This document shows, one piece after another, positions 44,401-52,888 of a stretch of 64,000 nucleotides of DNA. Source of the stretch: Scheffersomyces stipitis CBS 6054 (lineage: Eukaryota; Ascomycota; Pichiomycetes; Serinales; Debaryomycetaceae). The notes under the pieces were generated by a model, which saw only the letters and a program-made list of their open reading frames with translations, did not search any database and was not told the DNA's origin. How positions within the stretch are numbered: the stretch's first letter is position 1; every line of letters starts with the position of its first letter. The translations under genes and the position numbers were made by a program. Where the stretch lies: the NCBI RefSeq assembly GCF_000209165.1, contig NC_009068.1, forward strand, positions 3,446,248-3,510,247, in the 5' to 3' direction.

Positions 44401-47009
44401 ACAATAACAGTGTCAGTACCACCAACGGTGTCTGAAATAGTCACTGTAGTTGTCTCTGTACCAGTCCATGTGGATGTGATGGTTGTTTGACTGTTGGCTG
44501 TAGAAGGTACTTCGACGATAACAGTGTCAGTACCACCGACGGTGTCTGAAATAGTCACTGTAGTTGTCTCTGTACCAGTCCATGTGGATGTGATGGTTGT
44601 TTGACTGTTGGCTGTAGAAGGTACTTCGACGATAACAGTGTCAGTACCACCAACGGTGTCTGAAATAGTCACAGTAGTTGTCTCGGTACCAGTCCAAGTA
44701 GACGTGATGGTGGTTTGACTGTTGGCTGTAGAAGGTACTTCGACAATAACAGTGTCAGTACCACCAACGGTGTCTGAAATAGTCACAGTGGTAGTTTCCG
44801 TTCCAGTCCATGTGGACGTGATGGTGGTTTCGCTATTTGAAGGAACTTCGACGATAACAGTGTCAGTACCACCGACGGTGTCTGAAATAGTCACAGTAGT
44901 TGTCTCTGTACCAGTCCATGTGGATGTGATGGTTGTTTGACTGTTGGCTGTAGAAGGTACTTCGACGATAACAGTGTCAGTACCACCAACAGTGTCTGAA
45001 ATAGTCACAGTAGTTGTCTCGGTACCAGTCCAAGTAGAAGTGATGGTGGTTTGACTGTTGGCTGTAGAAGGTACTTCGACAATAACAGTGTCAGTACCAC
45101 CAACGGTGTCTGAAATAGTCACAGTGGTAGTTTCCGTTCCAGTCCATGTGGACGTGATGGTGGTTTCGCTATTTGAAGGAACTTCGACGATAACAGTGTC
45201 AGTACCACCGACGGTGTCTGAAATAGTCACTGTAGTTGTCTCTGTACCAGTCCATGTGGATGTGATGGTTGTTTGACTGTTGGCTGTAGAAGGTACTTCG
45301 ACGATAACAGTGTCAGTACCACCAACAGTGTCTGAAATAGTCACAGTAGTTGTCTCGGTACCAGTCCAAGTAGAAGTGATGGTGGTTTGACTGTTGGCTG
45401 TAGAAGGTACTTCGACAATAACAGTGTCAGTACCACCAACGGTGTCTGAAATAGTCACTGTAGTTGTCTCTGTACCAGTCCATGTGGATGTGATGGTTGT
45501 TTGACTGTTGGCTGTAGAAGGTACTTCGACGATAACAGTGTCAGTACCACCGACGGTGTCTGAAATAGTCACTGTAGTTGTCTCTGTACCAGTCCATGTG
45601 GATGTGATGGTTGTTTGACTGTTGGCTGTAGAAGGTACTTCGACGATAACAGTGTCAGTACCACCAACGGTGTCTGAAATAGTCACAGTGGTAGTTTCCG
45701 TTCCAGTCCATGTGGATGTGATGGTGGTTTCGCTATTTGAAGGAACTTCGACGATAACAGTGTCAGTACCACCGACGGTGTCTGAAATAGTCACAGTAGT
45801 TGTCTCTGTACCAGTCCATGTGGACGTGATGGTGTTTGTGGGATTAGAAATGCACCCAGCAGTAATAGTGGATGTACTGGTGAACCAAGAGTTGCTTTTG
45901 TCTGTTGAAACTATGATGTCATCAACTTCTGTACATGTAAATCCATCAGAATTGGTGGAAGTTGCAGTAGTGGTGAACTCAGTGGCACTTGTTCCTGGAG
46001 CAGGTGGAAGTTTCTTGCATGGTTGACATACCGATGGAACTGAATTTGGTGGAGGACCAGAGTAGGTTACTGCACCAGCAGGAATCCGAATTATTCCTGT
46101 GTTGTCATCAGTGACAATTTTGAATAGAGATGGATTGTAACCTAAACCAATATTGAAGTTCATGGGCAGTAGAACGCCGCCACCACGAAGAGTCAAGATA
46201 CCGGTTTTTGTATCGTATGTATAACCATTGAGTAAAGGAGGAAGATTAACAAGTGTGACATCTAAACCAATTTTGTTCCCATTTCCAAAGCCAGCTACAT
46301 TGTATGTCTTCGAAAAACTGATGGCATGAACTTGGATGGAAGAAGCAGAATCTGCCAAATAAAAGACCTGATTGGTGTCAATATTCAAAAGGGTATTCGA
46401 TAAGAAAATACTGGAGTTTTCATCTAAAGTAATGCAACCAGTCCCTACAATATTCGTTCTCTGAGTGTACAATTCATTGAAAAAACAAATCTGGCCGTTA
46501 TTTTTTATGTCAAGACCCGATGTACCCAATTCTATACTTGCTGAAGATCTTGTTTTTTGATAGAAAACCAACAAACCGTTATTGTTCCATATTGGGGCGG
46601 TAATCTGGATATTAGGTGAACCGAATGAACCGTCTGCGCCTAAGTACATTTCACCATTATTGGTGAACGAGATACCGACAAGACTGTATGTTGGAGCGAG
46701 TAAAGATTGGACCGCATTTAGAGATATAATACCGTCATTAGTAAGAGAACCCAGCAAAAGAGTTACCAGCATAGAAAGTAAAGGATTGAGACCGCTGATA
46801 TATAATCCAGAGCCAGAACCGACATCAACATTACCTGCAAATGCGGTAGCTAGGTTATCGATGATTGACCAATAGACGCCATCTTCAATGATTGTATCCC
46901 CAAGTCCAAGAGAGATAGCCCCACGATCTATAGTATTTGTAGTGATAGTTCTAGCCATCACGCTAGTTATCAAGGTAAGCACTGCAAGAATGTATTTTCG
47001 AAACAACAT
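38418..47009 (-). CDS. Giant HYR/IFF-type GPI-anchored cell-wall adhesin
   Basis: A 2,863-residue secreted surface protein. Residues 1-19 form a signal peptide (MLFRKYILAVLTLITSVMA). Residues 20-330 resemble the Hyr1/Iff hyphally-regulated cell-wall N-terminal domain (TNTIDRGAISLGLGDT, DGVYWSIIDN, NNGLLVFYQ). A Cys-containing segment (CQPCKK) follows. Then come 17 units of a 36/38-residue Thr-rich repeat (about 390-1024), about 33 units of a 49-residue Ser/Thr-rich repeat (about 1033-2656), a spacer, and a Gly-Ser-Asn-Thr array (about 2740-2810). The protein ends in a short hydrophobic tail (STISVMVVSFIVILMI) after a small-residue segment (EGSAGKAKSS), as in GPI anchoring. The role in adhesion is family knowledge. 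True repeat copy number depends on assembly quality. Confidence 0.9.
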   Translation of the reverse strand: MLFRKYILAVLTLITSVMARTITTNTIDRGAISLGLGDTIIEDGVYWSIIDNLATAFAGNVDVGSGSGLYISGLNPLLSMLVTLLLGSLTNDGIISLNAVQSLLAPTYSLVGISFTNNGEMYLGADGSFGSPNIQITAPIWNNNGLLVFYQKTRSSASIELGTSGLDIKNNGQICFFNELYTQRTNIVGTGCITLDENSSIFLSNTLLNIDTNQVFYLADSASSIQVHAISFSKTYNVAGFGNGNKIGLDVTLVNLPPLLNGYTYDTKTGILTLRGGGVLLPMNFNIGLGYNPSLFKIVTDDNTGIIRIPAGAVTYSGPPPNSVPSVCQPCKKLPPAPGTSATEFTTTATSTNSDGFTCTEVDDIIVSTDKSNSWFTSTSTITAGCISNPTNTITSTWTGTETTTVTISDTVGGTDTVIVEVPSNSETTITSTWTGTETTTVTISDTVGGTDTVIVEVPSTANSQTTITSTWTGTETTTVTISDTVGGTDTVIVEVPSTANSQTTITSTWTGTETTTVTISDTVGGTDTVIVEVPSTANSQTTITSTWTGTETTTVTISDTVGGTDTVIVEVPSTANSQTTITSTWTGTETTTVTISDTVGGTDTVIVEVPSNSETTITSTWTGTETTTVTISDTVGGTDTVIVEVPSTANSQTTITSTWTGTETTTVTISDTVGGTDTVIVEVPSTANSQTTITSTWTGTETTTVTISDTVGGTDTVIVEVPSNSETTITSTWTGTETTTVTISDTVGGTDTVIVEVPSTANSQTTITSTWTGTETTTVTISDTVGGTDTVIVEVPSTANSQTTITSTWTGTETTTVTISDTVGGTDTVIVEVPSTANSQTTITSTWTGTETTTVTISDTVGGTDTVIVEVPSTANSQTTITSTWTGTETTTVTISDTVGGTDTVIVEVPSTANSQTTITSTWTGTETTTVTISDTVGGTDTVIVEVPSNSETTITSTWTGTETTTVTISDTVGGTDTVIVEVPSTANSQTTITSTWTGTETTTVTISDTVGGTDTVIVEVPSDTSSSETDHFTDYTTTFTTTNSDGSVSTETGDVIVSTDSDGSWYTTTSIISESSTGPEFTEYTTTFTTTNSDGSVSTDTGDVIVSTDSDGSWYTTTSIISESSSGPEFTEYTTTFTTTNSDGSVSTETGDVIVSTDSDGSWYTTTSIISESSSGPEFTEYTTTFTTTNSDGSVSTETGDVIVSTDSDGSWYTTTSIISESSSGPEFTEYTTTFTTTNSDGSVSTETGDVIVSTDSDGSWYTTTSIISESSSGPDFTEYTTTFTTTNSDGSVSTETGDVIVSTDSDGSWYTTTSIISESSSGPEFTEYTTTFTTTNSDGSVSTETGDVIVSTDSDGSWYTTTSIISESSTGPEFTEYTTTFTTTNSDGSVSTETGDVIVSTDSDGSWYTTTSIISESSSGPDFTEYTTTFTTTNSDGSVSTETGDVIVSTDSDGSWYTTTSIISESSTGPEFTEYTTTFTTTNSDGSVSTETGDVIVSTDSDGSWYTTTSIISESSTGPEFTEYTTTFTTTNSDGSVSTETGDVIVSTDSDGSWYTTTSIISESSSGPEFTEYTTTFTTTNSDGSVSTETGDVIVSTDSDGSWYTTTSIISESSTGPEFTEYTTTFTTTNSDGSVSTETGDVIVSTDSDGSWYTTTSIISESSSGPEFTEYTTTFTTTNSDGSVSTETGDVIVSTDSDGSWYTTTSIISESSTGPEFTEYTTTFTTTNSDGSVSTDTGDVIVSTDSDGSWYTTTSIISESSSGPEFTEYTTTFTTTNSDGSVSTETGDVIVSTDSDGSWYTTTSIISESSSGPEFTEYTTTFTTTNSDGSVSTETGDVIVSTDSDGSWYTTTSIISESSTGPEFTEYTTTFTTTNSDGSVSTDTGDVIVSTDSDGSWYTTTSIISESSSGPEFTEYTTTFTTTNSDGSVSTETGDVIVSTDSDGSWYTTTSIISESSSGPEFTEYTTTFTTTNSDGSVSTETGDVIVSTDSDGSWYTTTSIISESSSGPEFTEYTTTFTTTNSDGSVSTETGDVIVSTDSDGSWYTTTSIISESSSGPDFTEYTTTFTTTNSDGSVSTETGDVIVSTDSDGSWYTTTSIISESSTGPEFTEYTTTFTTTNSDGSVSTETGDVIVSTDSDGSWYTTTSIISESSSGPEFTEYTTTFTTTNSDGSVSTETGDVIVSTDSDGSWYTTTSIISESSSGPDFTEYTTTFTTTNSDGSVSTETGDVIVSTDSDGSWYTTTSIISESSTGPEFTEYTTTFTTTNSDGSVSTETGDVIVSTDSDGSWYTTTSIISESSSGPEFTEYTTTFTTTNSDGSVSTETGDVIVSTDSDGSWYTTTSIISESSTGPEFTEYTTTFTTTNSDGSVSTDTGDVIVSTDSDGSWYTTTSIISESSTGPEFTEYTTTFTTTNSDGSVSTDTGDVIVSTDSDGSWYTTTSIISESSTGPEFTEYTTTFTTTNSDGSVSTDTGDVIVSTDSDGSWYTTTSIISESSSGPDFTEYTTTFTTTNSDGSVSTETGDVIVSTDSDGLWYTSTSIISESSTLIICRRDESDCVSSTGPDFTEYTTTFTTTNSDGSVATETGDVIVSTDSDGSWYTTTSIISESSTGPEFTEYTTTFTTTNSDGSVSTETGDVIVSTDSDGLWYTTTSILDVSSRVSQGFNTYWNATSSSVGTPIGEETTTYIATDTLVQTVCHRGSPCVEFTVTADGSPVLATPAVEEGSTGTTPSSSPEFGSGTNTGSNTGTNTGSNTGSNTGSNTGSNTGSNTGSNTGSNTGSNTGSNTGSNTGSNTGSNTGSNTGSNTGSTFTPPQVGNGDSSSNVGDVTPTVVVPLEGSAGKAKSSTISVMVVSFIVILMI
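38578..38787 (-). repeat. 12-bp tandem array encoding Gly-Ser-Asn-Thr
   Basis: About 17 near-identical 12-base units (GATCCAGTGTTA on the plus strand) within the adhesin gene. They differ by rare single-base changes (TTGG for TTAG, GTTCC or GTCCC for GATCC). The unit is a multiple of three, so length changes stay in frame. Confidence 0.95.
39040..43910 (-). repeat. 147-bp tandem array (about 33 units) in the adhesin gene
   Basis: Consecutive units are exactly 147 bases apart (for example GTGTACCACG at 39541 and 39688), encoding 49 residues around FTEYTTTFTTTNSDGS and STDSDGSWYTTTS. Units are nearly identical, differing at a few synonymous sites and at three protein positions (E/D, S/T). One unit (about 39330-39375) carries a 15-residue insertion with two cysteines, which breaks the array near its C-terminal end. 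Confidence 0.95.
43936..45840 (-). repeat. 108/114-bp tandem array (17 units) in the adhesin gene
   Basis: Seventeen units of 36 or 38 residues share the core TSTWTGTETTTVTISDTVGG. Two unit ends alternate: VPSTANSQ (114 bases) and VPSNSE (108 bases). The short type is at units 1, 6, 9 and 15, so distances between short units are 564, 336 and 678 bases. This indicates block duplication or conversion, not simple one-unit slippage. Confidence 0.93.
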
Positions 47010-47060
47010 CTTCGCTGACTTTGGTTGAAGTTATTAATCTCAAGAGAAGATCACCGTTTA

Positions 47061-47089
47061 AGCAAGAAAATTCTTGCTTTATATATATT
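47061..47089 (-). promoter_or_regulatory. TATA-like element and palindrome before the adhesin start
   Basis: A run TTTATATATATT (47078-47089) lies about 70-80 bases upstream of the adhesin ATG on the minus strand and is a good TATA box candidate. Next to it, on the gene side, lies a palindrome AGCAAGAA-aa-TTCTTGCT (47061-47078), within the likely leader. Confidence 0.45.
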
Positions 47090-49172
47090 CGGCTCTGATA
47101 CTCCCATTGAGCTCCAGTGTGGGCCGATTTACATCTGGAGTAATGAAATTGAGCGGGTGCAAATATACGGCAGCATGAATTAAAAATCTTATAGTAGCAG
47201 CTTGGTCGAAACGAATGTTTTTCACGCTCAAACAGCAGCTAGAAACTGTAGCAACACAAGATGGTGCATGAAGTACAACTACGCCCTTGCAGCTCTGGTT
47301 AGATCAATTTCACATCCATGTATTTTGGTTTATTAGCATTCTCAAGTCCAATGCACATGTCGCATACATCAATTCCAAGGGTAGTCCAATATTCCCTATT
47401 ATTGTCTCTGACTATTATCTGAAAGTGAAAATAAACTTCGCGAATTTCATGCACATACCGATAACAATGAAGCCCTAATTTATCACAGGCATTTCTATAA
47501 ACCATGGAAGATGTTTCGATCACCCCATTGCAAAACCAACAGATCGTAGATAAATTCAATCTATTTTACAATCCAAACACGCATTTCTCTTCTTTAAGCT
47601 TTGAATTCCCGCGGCTCTAAATGCTATTGGTGTTCATAGATTAATTTAGTGATAGCGCTGGTAACAGTCATAAACCGTTGACTCGAGGCTGAAAGCCTGT
47701 TTCTTAGCCTTTTGCCTTCACACGGCCGCCTTAATCGATATAGCCAGGCGTGCAAGTGTGAGCTTTGGTCGTGTATCATCATCGTGGTAGTTCATAATTT
47801 GCTTTTTTCGCATTTGTAATTATTCACATTAGATAAATTTTGCGTCTAAATTTGACGTTTTCGCTTCTGCACAACTTGTTCGTGGATGTGGCTGCATCCA
47901 CACACCTTCTTATTTGTAGAGCTGCAGATAAACTTTTGTGAGATCCTTGGCGCTAGAGCCAGTGTTGGGTCTAAGTCGGAAAACACGAGTGGATGGCAGC
48001 TTATTCGGCTTACTAGCCTTGTCACACCATCTTGTCTTGTCTTTATCCACTTGCGTTGCTCAAATAATATAAATAGCTTGATAAGTTGGCTCCTCAATAC
48101 ATATATATAAGCACATCGGACCCTTCCCGCTTTGAAGCATGCACATCTAAGTCAGTAACCGACCAACCAATTTACGAATATTTCGAATTTTTTGAAGGCT
48201 GAGGCGAGTCTAAAATTTCATCTTCTCATGACTAACTAACAGTAATTATGGTTCTGGGCCTGTAACTGCCACTGCGTAGAGGAGGAGTTGTGTTTTGTCA
48301 ATAAGTTAAGAAGAACACGTAATGATGTTACGGTTTTCCCCCTCTCCAAGATGACGACAAGAAATAACATCAAATGTCTTCAACTATATTGTAAAGCCTT
48401 CCCAAGCATAGATGTACGATATTGATCAATGAGATCTCCTTAAGCTTGGATAAATCAGGGTCCCGAAGATCTGGTTTTTCAAAGAAAAAAAGCTTACCCA
48501 TTGTCAAAGAAACAGACTTGAACACGTCTGGAACTGAAACACGACTGGAACGTATGAAAAAATTATTATACTGCATATATGGATTCCAAATGTGGACTTC
48601 AAACGCCATTCAATTTGCTGAAAAAGATCACGAATAGTTAAGACGATAAGATCATAGACAACGAAAATTATAAGTCTGCAGCTACAAGTTGGCTCAAATA
48701 ACTCGTCCAATGTTTCTTAGAAGATGCGAAATGAAATATGCTTTTGTCCATTCGCTAATTTATTGGGAGATTTCCAGAAACAGCATATAAGCTTTTTTCC
48801 GACCTGCAGAACAGTGCCTCGCTCTGAAGGACCCTTTGCATAAGTGCTGCAGAATTTTCATGAAATCCGCAACGAAATCTTGGACTTCCAATTGGGAAGT
48901 AACTTGCCGTTATTGTTGGCGCAACAGTTAGCATTCATCGGTCAAGATACTGATAGGACAACGTGAAGTCTATTCTTAGAAGATTGCACCATTCTGCACC
49001 TATTTCACACTTTAAAATTAGTAGATGCCAAGCAAAAAAAAAGTGCAAGAAGTTTCAATACCCCAGTTAGGTAATAAAACCAATGAAATAGGCAAAACTT
49101 GATGTACATGGGACTTGAACTAATGAAGTAGATTGTCTAATTCAAACATAGCCGAAGACAAAGAAACTCAGA
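47090..49172. other. Gene-poor subtelomeric stretch
   Basis: About 2.1 kb without a supported gene. Open frames are short, often lack ATG, and match nothing I know. A hairpin (GTGGATG-6 nt-CATCCAC, 47882-47901) and a TATA-like run near 48102 look like promoter debris with no gene after them. Confidence 0.4.
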
Positions 49173-49328
49173 ATGCAAAGAAACATAATATCAATTTCAT
49201 ATGTTCCAAGTTCCTTTGCTGGTCAAGGTGATGCTGATTTGTGGTACGCAAACTTTACTACAGCTCCAGCTTACACTGGAGTTGTTTCTGCTCTTGAAGC
49301 AGGTGCTCTTAAGAAGCACATCTTTTAA
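49173..49328 (+). pseudogene. Short open frame, possible gene remnant
   Basis: ATG to TAA, 51 codons, with protein-like composition including the stretch GDADLWYANFTTAPAYTG. I do not recognise it. The frame ends abruptly and nothing continues it in other frames, so a truncated gene is likelier than an intact small one. Confidence 0.3.
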
Positions 49329-49614
49329 AAGTTCTTGGATATATCCTGGTTCACTTTTTTATTTTGATATATCAGATTACATTTCGTTGCCAAGAGTACC
49401 TAGTGCCATTTCTACTGGGCTTCTTTTCTGTTCACTGGAGTATGAAATGTTCATACAAGTCCTAGTTATTATTTCATATATAGGAGAACTTTCAGATTCA
49501 TAGAATTTAAAACCATTTTTTTTATTATTATTGTTACTATTATTAACTGCAATTTCTATTCAATATGACAAAGTCATTAATAACTACTTTTCCCAATTGA
49601 AAATGTAAACCACC

Positions 49615-50450
49615 ATTCTTGTGGTTCCAGCTATAACTGGGAGTGTATCTATTAAGGAATGTGTTTGAAGTAGACAACGGGACACATAAATTACTTGCAG
49701 ATTCTAAGGTTGACGCGATTGAGGCAGCTCTTAAATCCTCTTTTGGCTTAATATCTACGCCTTGTGACCAAGGACCATGTGCCCATATTTCAAATGTTTA
49801 TTTTTAGAGTTTTAAGATTTTGTAAGACTCAAAGATAATGAATTCATATTTACTTGAATGAGGGCAATGGAATGTTACTACTTTTGGAGCAGGTGGGATT
49901 TTTTGCAGCAATTCGTAATTTTGTAGTATTTTTCGCATTCTTTCCGGAGATACTATCAGTCCATATTGTTCAGGAATTGAGAAGAGTTATAAAAGTAAGG
50001 GAAAAGTTAAGATTGTAAGAATATGGATATGTAATGTTAGTTATTATTTATAGCATGATGTAGGATTGGCGTGAATGTGTTATTGTTGTATTATATTGAG
50101 TTGTAGTGGTTTTGGATGGAGAATTTTCTATATAGAATCACATGACTAAAATATGGTGGACATGGGGTTATACACAGTCTGTACAATCTTTCCTAGATTG
50201 AAATTGATGGCAAATATATGAGAGAGGTTAATTATATAAAGAAGTCAGACAGGCCAACAACAGAGGGATATTTAGACCAATCACACCTCTCAGTATTTTC
50301 TCACTCCTGGAGTATATACCTCCAATTTTCACTGGTATTCCAGTGTTTTAGGCAAGGAAGAAATCCGAGAAAACATCCTTATCTCAAACATTCTTAGCAT
50401 TAGACCTGAATTGTCCGTCCAAAAGCAAAGTAAGATGGATCAAGTAGTAT
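49615..50450 (+). repeat. Dispersed subtelomeric repeat, copy 1 (left of the metabolic cluster)
   Basis: This segment resembles 62400-63450 in the same orientation. Shared landmarks include TTGCAGATT (49696 / 62476), CTTGTGACCAAGGACCATGT versus the copy-2 CTTGTAACCAAGGACTATGT, TTTGTAGTATTTTTCGCATTC, AGAATATGGATAT, TTGTATTATATTGAGTTGT and TAGAATCACATGACT. A more distant block has TATTCCAGT followed by GGAAGRAAT-like sequence. The copies are diverged by substitutions and indels and hold broken reading frames. I do not recognise a known transposon. A decayed gene family or an LTR-type relic are both possible. Confidence 0.75.
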
Positions 50451-50530
50451 ATATAATTATTGGTTACAGCAAATTTGAGCGGCAAGGATATTTCACATCT
50501 ATGTGGTATGGATCTGACCATAACTTTTAA
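49637..50530 (+). pseudogene. Decayed gene(s) within repeat copy 1
   Basis: Three open segments read like coding DNA. The first is 49637-49807 (includes HKLLADSKVDAIEAALKSS, ends TAG). The second is 49872-50018 (ATG start, 48 codons with a hydrophobic N-terminus). The third is 50276-50530 (84 codons after a TAG, no ATG, includes NFHWYSSVLGKEEIREN). None forms a complete gene of known family. The second and third have counterparts in copy 2. I do not recognise the ancestral protein. Confidence 0.35.
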
Positions 50531-50902
50531 CTACTGTAGTATATGGAAGTTTGTTGCGCTTATTAGCTTCAGGAAATGAAGAACATATTATCTTCTCAGA
50601 TAGTTTTGTTTCTAATGTGTACTCACTTCAGGTTCCAAAAATGAAATGTTCTCTAAAAATATTCCATATTTTCAATATACTTACTGATTCCACATCTTGA
50701 ACTAAATGATAATTTAACTTAAACTGAATGTCATCTTATCTATTTTAGACTAAAACAAGTGAGTGAACAGTAACAAAATATAAAGCTTGAACCAGGGTAA
50801 CAAATAAACCAAAATGTTGAACATCTTCAAATTTTCTATGGTTATTCAATAAAAAGGGTAATCTTTTAATCACAACGGGAAAGCAAACTTCGGTTCGTCA
50901 AC

Positions 50903-52690
50903 TCAATGATTAATTAATTGAAAAGCTCTAATAATTTCATAGACGCCGTAAGCACCTGGGTCTGGAGGAAATTCAGTTTGATCATCAATTCCAACGTATG
51001 TGGCTCTTCCTAACTTTGGAGTTAGTTTTCTGGTGTTTTCAGCGGCCTCTTGGGCCACTGAAATGGCCAACTCAATATCATGGGTTTTGTAAAATTCCTC
51101 AACAAAAGGAACTAAAACGTCCATTATAGTTCTGTCGCCTATTCTGGCGGTGGAAAATTTGTTCAATACTTCAGTAGCTTTTTTCAAAGCTTCGGAATAT
51201 GTAAACGTGTTAACTGAATCTGTGATTTCGATCAACTTCTCAAAATTATTAAGGAATCCTCTTACAAAGATGAACAAAATGGCACCTAATGTACCTCCCA
51301 TGTCCTCTTTGATAATTTTCAATACTACTTGTATTGCATTTATAACAGACCCATCTTCAAAAGCACCTCTTTCCAAAGCTTGAATCACAGCATTTGCTCC
51401 TGTCTCCAAAGTCTTGCCACAATCTCCATCACCCATTTTAGTATCCCAAACAGTGATGTCAGGCTCCCTGTCGATTACATTTTTAGCAGAAGTCTTAATA
51501 ATTCTTTTAAGCAAAGCTTGATCAATTCTAACGTCAACGTGGGACGAAGTTTCCATTTCTTCGTATCCTTTAAAATCCTTAATAATTCTACTCTTGTAGG
51601 TGCTTCTTCCAGGATTACTATAATGTGAGCGTGCCCAACCACTTGCAACTGTTGGGTGATCAAGTAAATCAAATAAAAGTGTGGTACCGAATTCCTTTCC
51701 AGCAGCCTTAGTAACGTTGAATAAGGATATAGTAAAGATTGGTGCGTTTAAGGAAGTAAGAAAAGGTCCTGAGTAAACCCTAGATGGGGAAATATTGTAA
51801 TTTGTCTCAAGAGCCTCAACAACTGTGAATAACAACCCTTTTTCCTCAATAATTGGAATTCCTCCAAGATTATTAAATAGAAGAACTATTTCGTCGTCTT
51901 CATCATAGTTGAAGAAGCCCCGATCCACATCGGTTTCATCAAGAATATATTTCAATAATACAGATACCAACTCTTCGTTTGTTGGGATAAAATTCAATTT
52001 GAGCACCCCTGGTTCGTTGTGAATTCCTAGACCTATTTCAATTTGGTTTGCATTGAGCTTACCGTAGTCCCCTTCAGTCGAATGCCCAGGTATATGAACA
52101 TGATCCAAACCAGCATTTATTGAAGCAATGTTTTTGGCAACACAAGATCCAATCTGATAAATAAAGTCAATCGAGTAACCAAGATTGCTAGCAGCACCCA
52201 TAATTTTAGACACCAAGGTGTAACCGGCTAATGTACGGCGGCCAACTTTAGCACCCTTTTGTCTTCCGACAGCAACATCGTCCGCAACTTTCAAAAGTTT
52301 GACCTTATCGTCTCCAAATCTGGAAATTAATTCTTGGGTTGCCATTCCAAAGTACAAGTTATCGCCAGTATAATTGGTGATAATAAAAATGACACCGGCA
52401 TCGGAATGAGTCACCTTCTCGGCAGCCAAAATGTTGTTGCAATTGGAGCAAGCGAACACTTCACCTTGAGCTGCACTTGTTAACATACCAGTGCCAACTA
52501 ATCCAGACCATCCTGGTTCATGTCCTGAACCTCCTCCACCAATCAACGAGACCTTTTTGCTATCGAACTGGTTGTTGAAGATCACTTTCTCTTTTTCTAA
52601 AAGGGACAAGTTGTCATTCTCGGTGAGTAAACCTTTGAGGCAGTTGGGAACCAATTGAGAAGAATTGGCGGGTAAAAAGTGTTTGTTCAT
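50903..52690 (-). CDS. Dihydroxyacetone kinase-family kinase (Dak-type)
   Basis: The 595-residue protein has the two-domain layout of eukaryotic ATP-dependent DHA kinases. The DhaK domain (1-345) has GGGGSGHEP at 51-59, NYTGD at 106-110 and GIHNEPG at 222-228, whose His224 corresponds to the residue that covalently holds the ketone substrate. The DhaL domain (about 385-595) has the metal site GDGDCG at 420-425. In the nucleotide-binding loop it reads MGGTLG (464-469), where MGG(S/T)SG is usual. The Leu is encoded by TTA, so it is real. No peroxisomal C-terminal signal is seen (ends QLINH). The substrate could be dihydroxyacetone or another short ketose; Yarrowia Eyk1, of this family, uses L-erythrulose. 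Palindromic CGG-N11-CCG sites lie upstream. Confidence 0.9.
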   Translation of the reverse strand: MNKHFLPANSSQLVPNCLKGLLTENDNLSLLEKEKVIFNNQFDSKKVSLIGGGGSGHEPGWSGLVGTGMLTSAAQGEVFACSNCNNILAAEKVTHSDAGVIFIITNYTGDNLYFGMATQELISRFGDDKVKLLKVADDVAVGRQKGAKVGRRTLAGYTLVSKIMGAASNLGYSIDFIYQIGSCVAKNIASINAGLDHVHIPGHSTEGDYGKLNANQIEIGLGIHNEPGVLKLNFIPTNEELVSVLLKYILDETDVDRGFFNYDEDDEIVLLFNNLGGIPIIEEKGLLFTVVEALETNYNISPSRVYSGPFLTSLNAPIFTISLFNVTKAAGKEFGTTLLFDLLDHPTVASGWARSHYSNPGRSTYKSRIIKDFKGYEEMETSSHVDVRIDQALLKRIIKTSAKNVIDREPDITVWDTKMGDGDCGKTLETGANAVIQALERGAFEDGSVINAIQVVLKIIKEDMGGTLGAILFIFVRGFLNNFEKLIEITDSVNTFTYSEALKKATEVLNKFSTARIGDRTIMDVLVPFVEEFYKTHDIELAISVAQEAAENTRKLTPKLGRATYVGIDDQTEFPPDPGAYGVYEIIRAFQLINH

Positions 52691-52867
52691 TTTTTGTCTG
52701 ACAATACTATATAGACGCCTCTGACATTTACGGAGACATGTATGAGAAAATCACAAATATATGTAATTGTTGCTTGTAAAAGGTTGGACAAAGTCCCAAG
52801 CATATTTTTCTACCTGTGTGTCTGATCCGAGTGGGGAATATACCTCTCCAGATCATCTGCCCATAGT

Positions 52868-52888
52868 TGCGGCTAAAATCTAGCCGCA
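52868..52888. promoter_or_regulatory. CGG-N11-CCG palindrome, site 1 upstream of the Dak-type gene
   Basis: The core is CGGCTAAAATCTAGCCG, with 8-base perfect arms (TGCGGCTA / TAGCCGCA) and a 5-base centre. It lies about 180-200 bases upstream of the kinase ATG. CGG triplets in inverted orientation 11 bases apart are the Gal4-type recognition pattern for dimeric Zn(II)2Cys6 activators. One such activator is encoded in this cluster. Confidence 0.7.

Noticed and set aside
39040..45840. Regular repeats considered as a CRISPR array
   Set aside because: Units are contiguous with no spacers, lie in a coding frame, and the organism is a yeast.
47299..47559. 86-codon minus-strand frame in the gene-poor stretch
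   Set aside because: It opens with a non-ATG codon, shows no motif and has no neighbours supporting it.
49615..50450. Dispersed repeat as a solo LTR
   Set aside because: I could not find convincing TG...CA ends or a target-site duplication, so I left it as an unclassified repeat.
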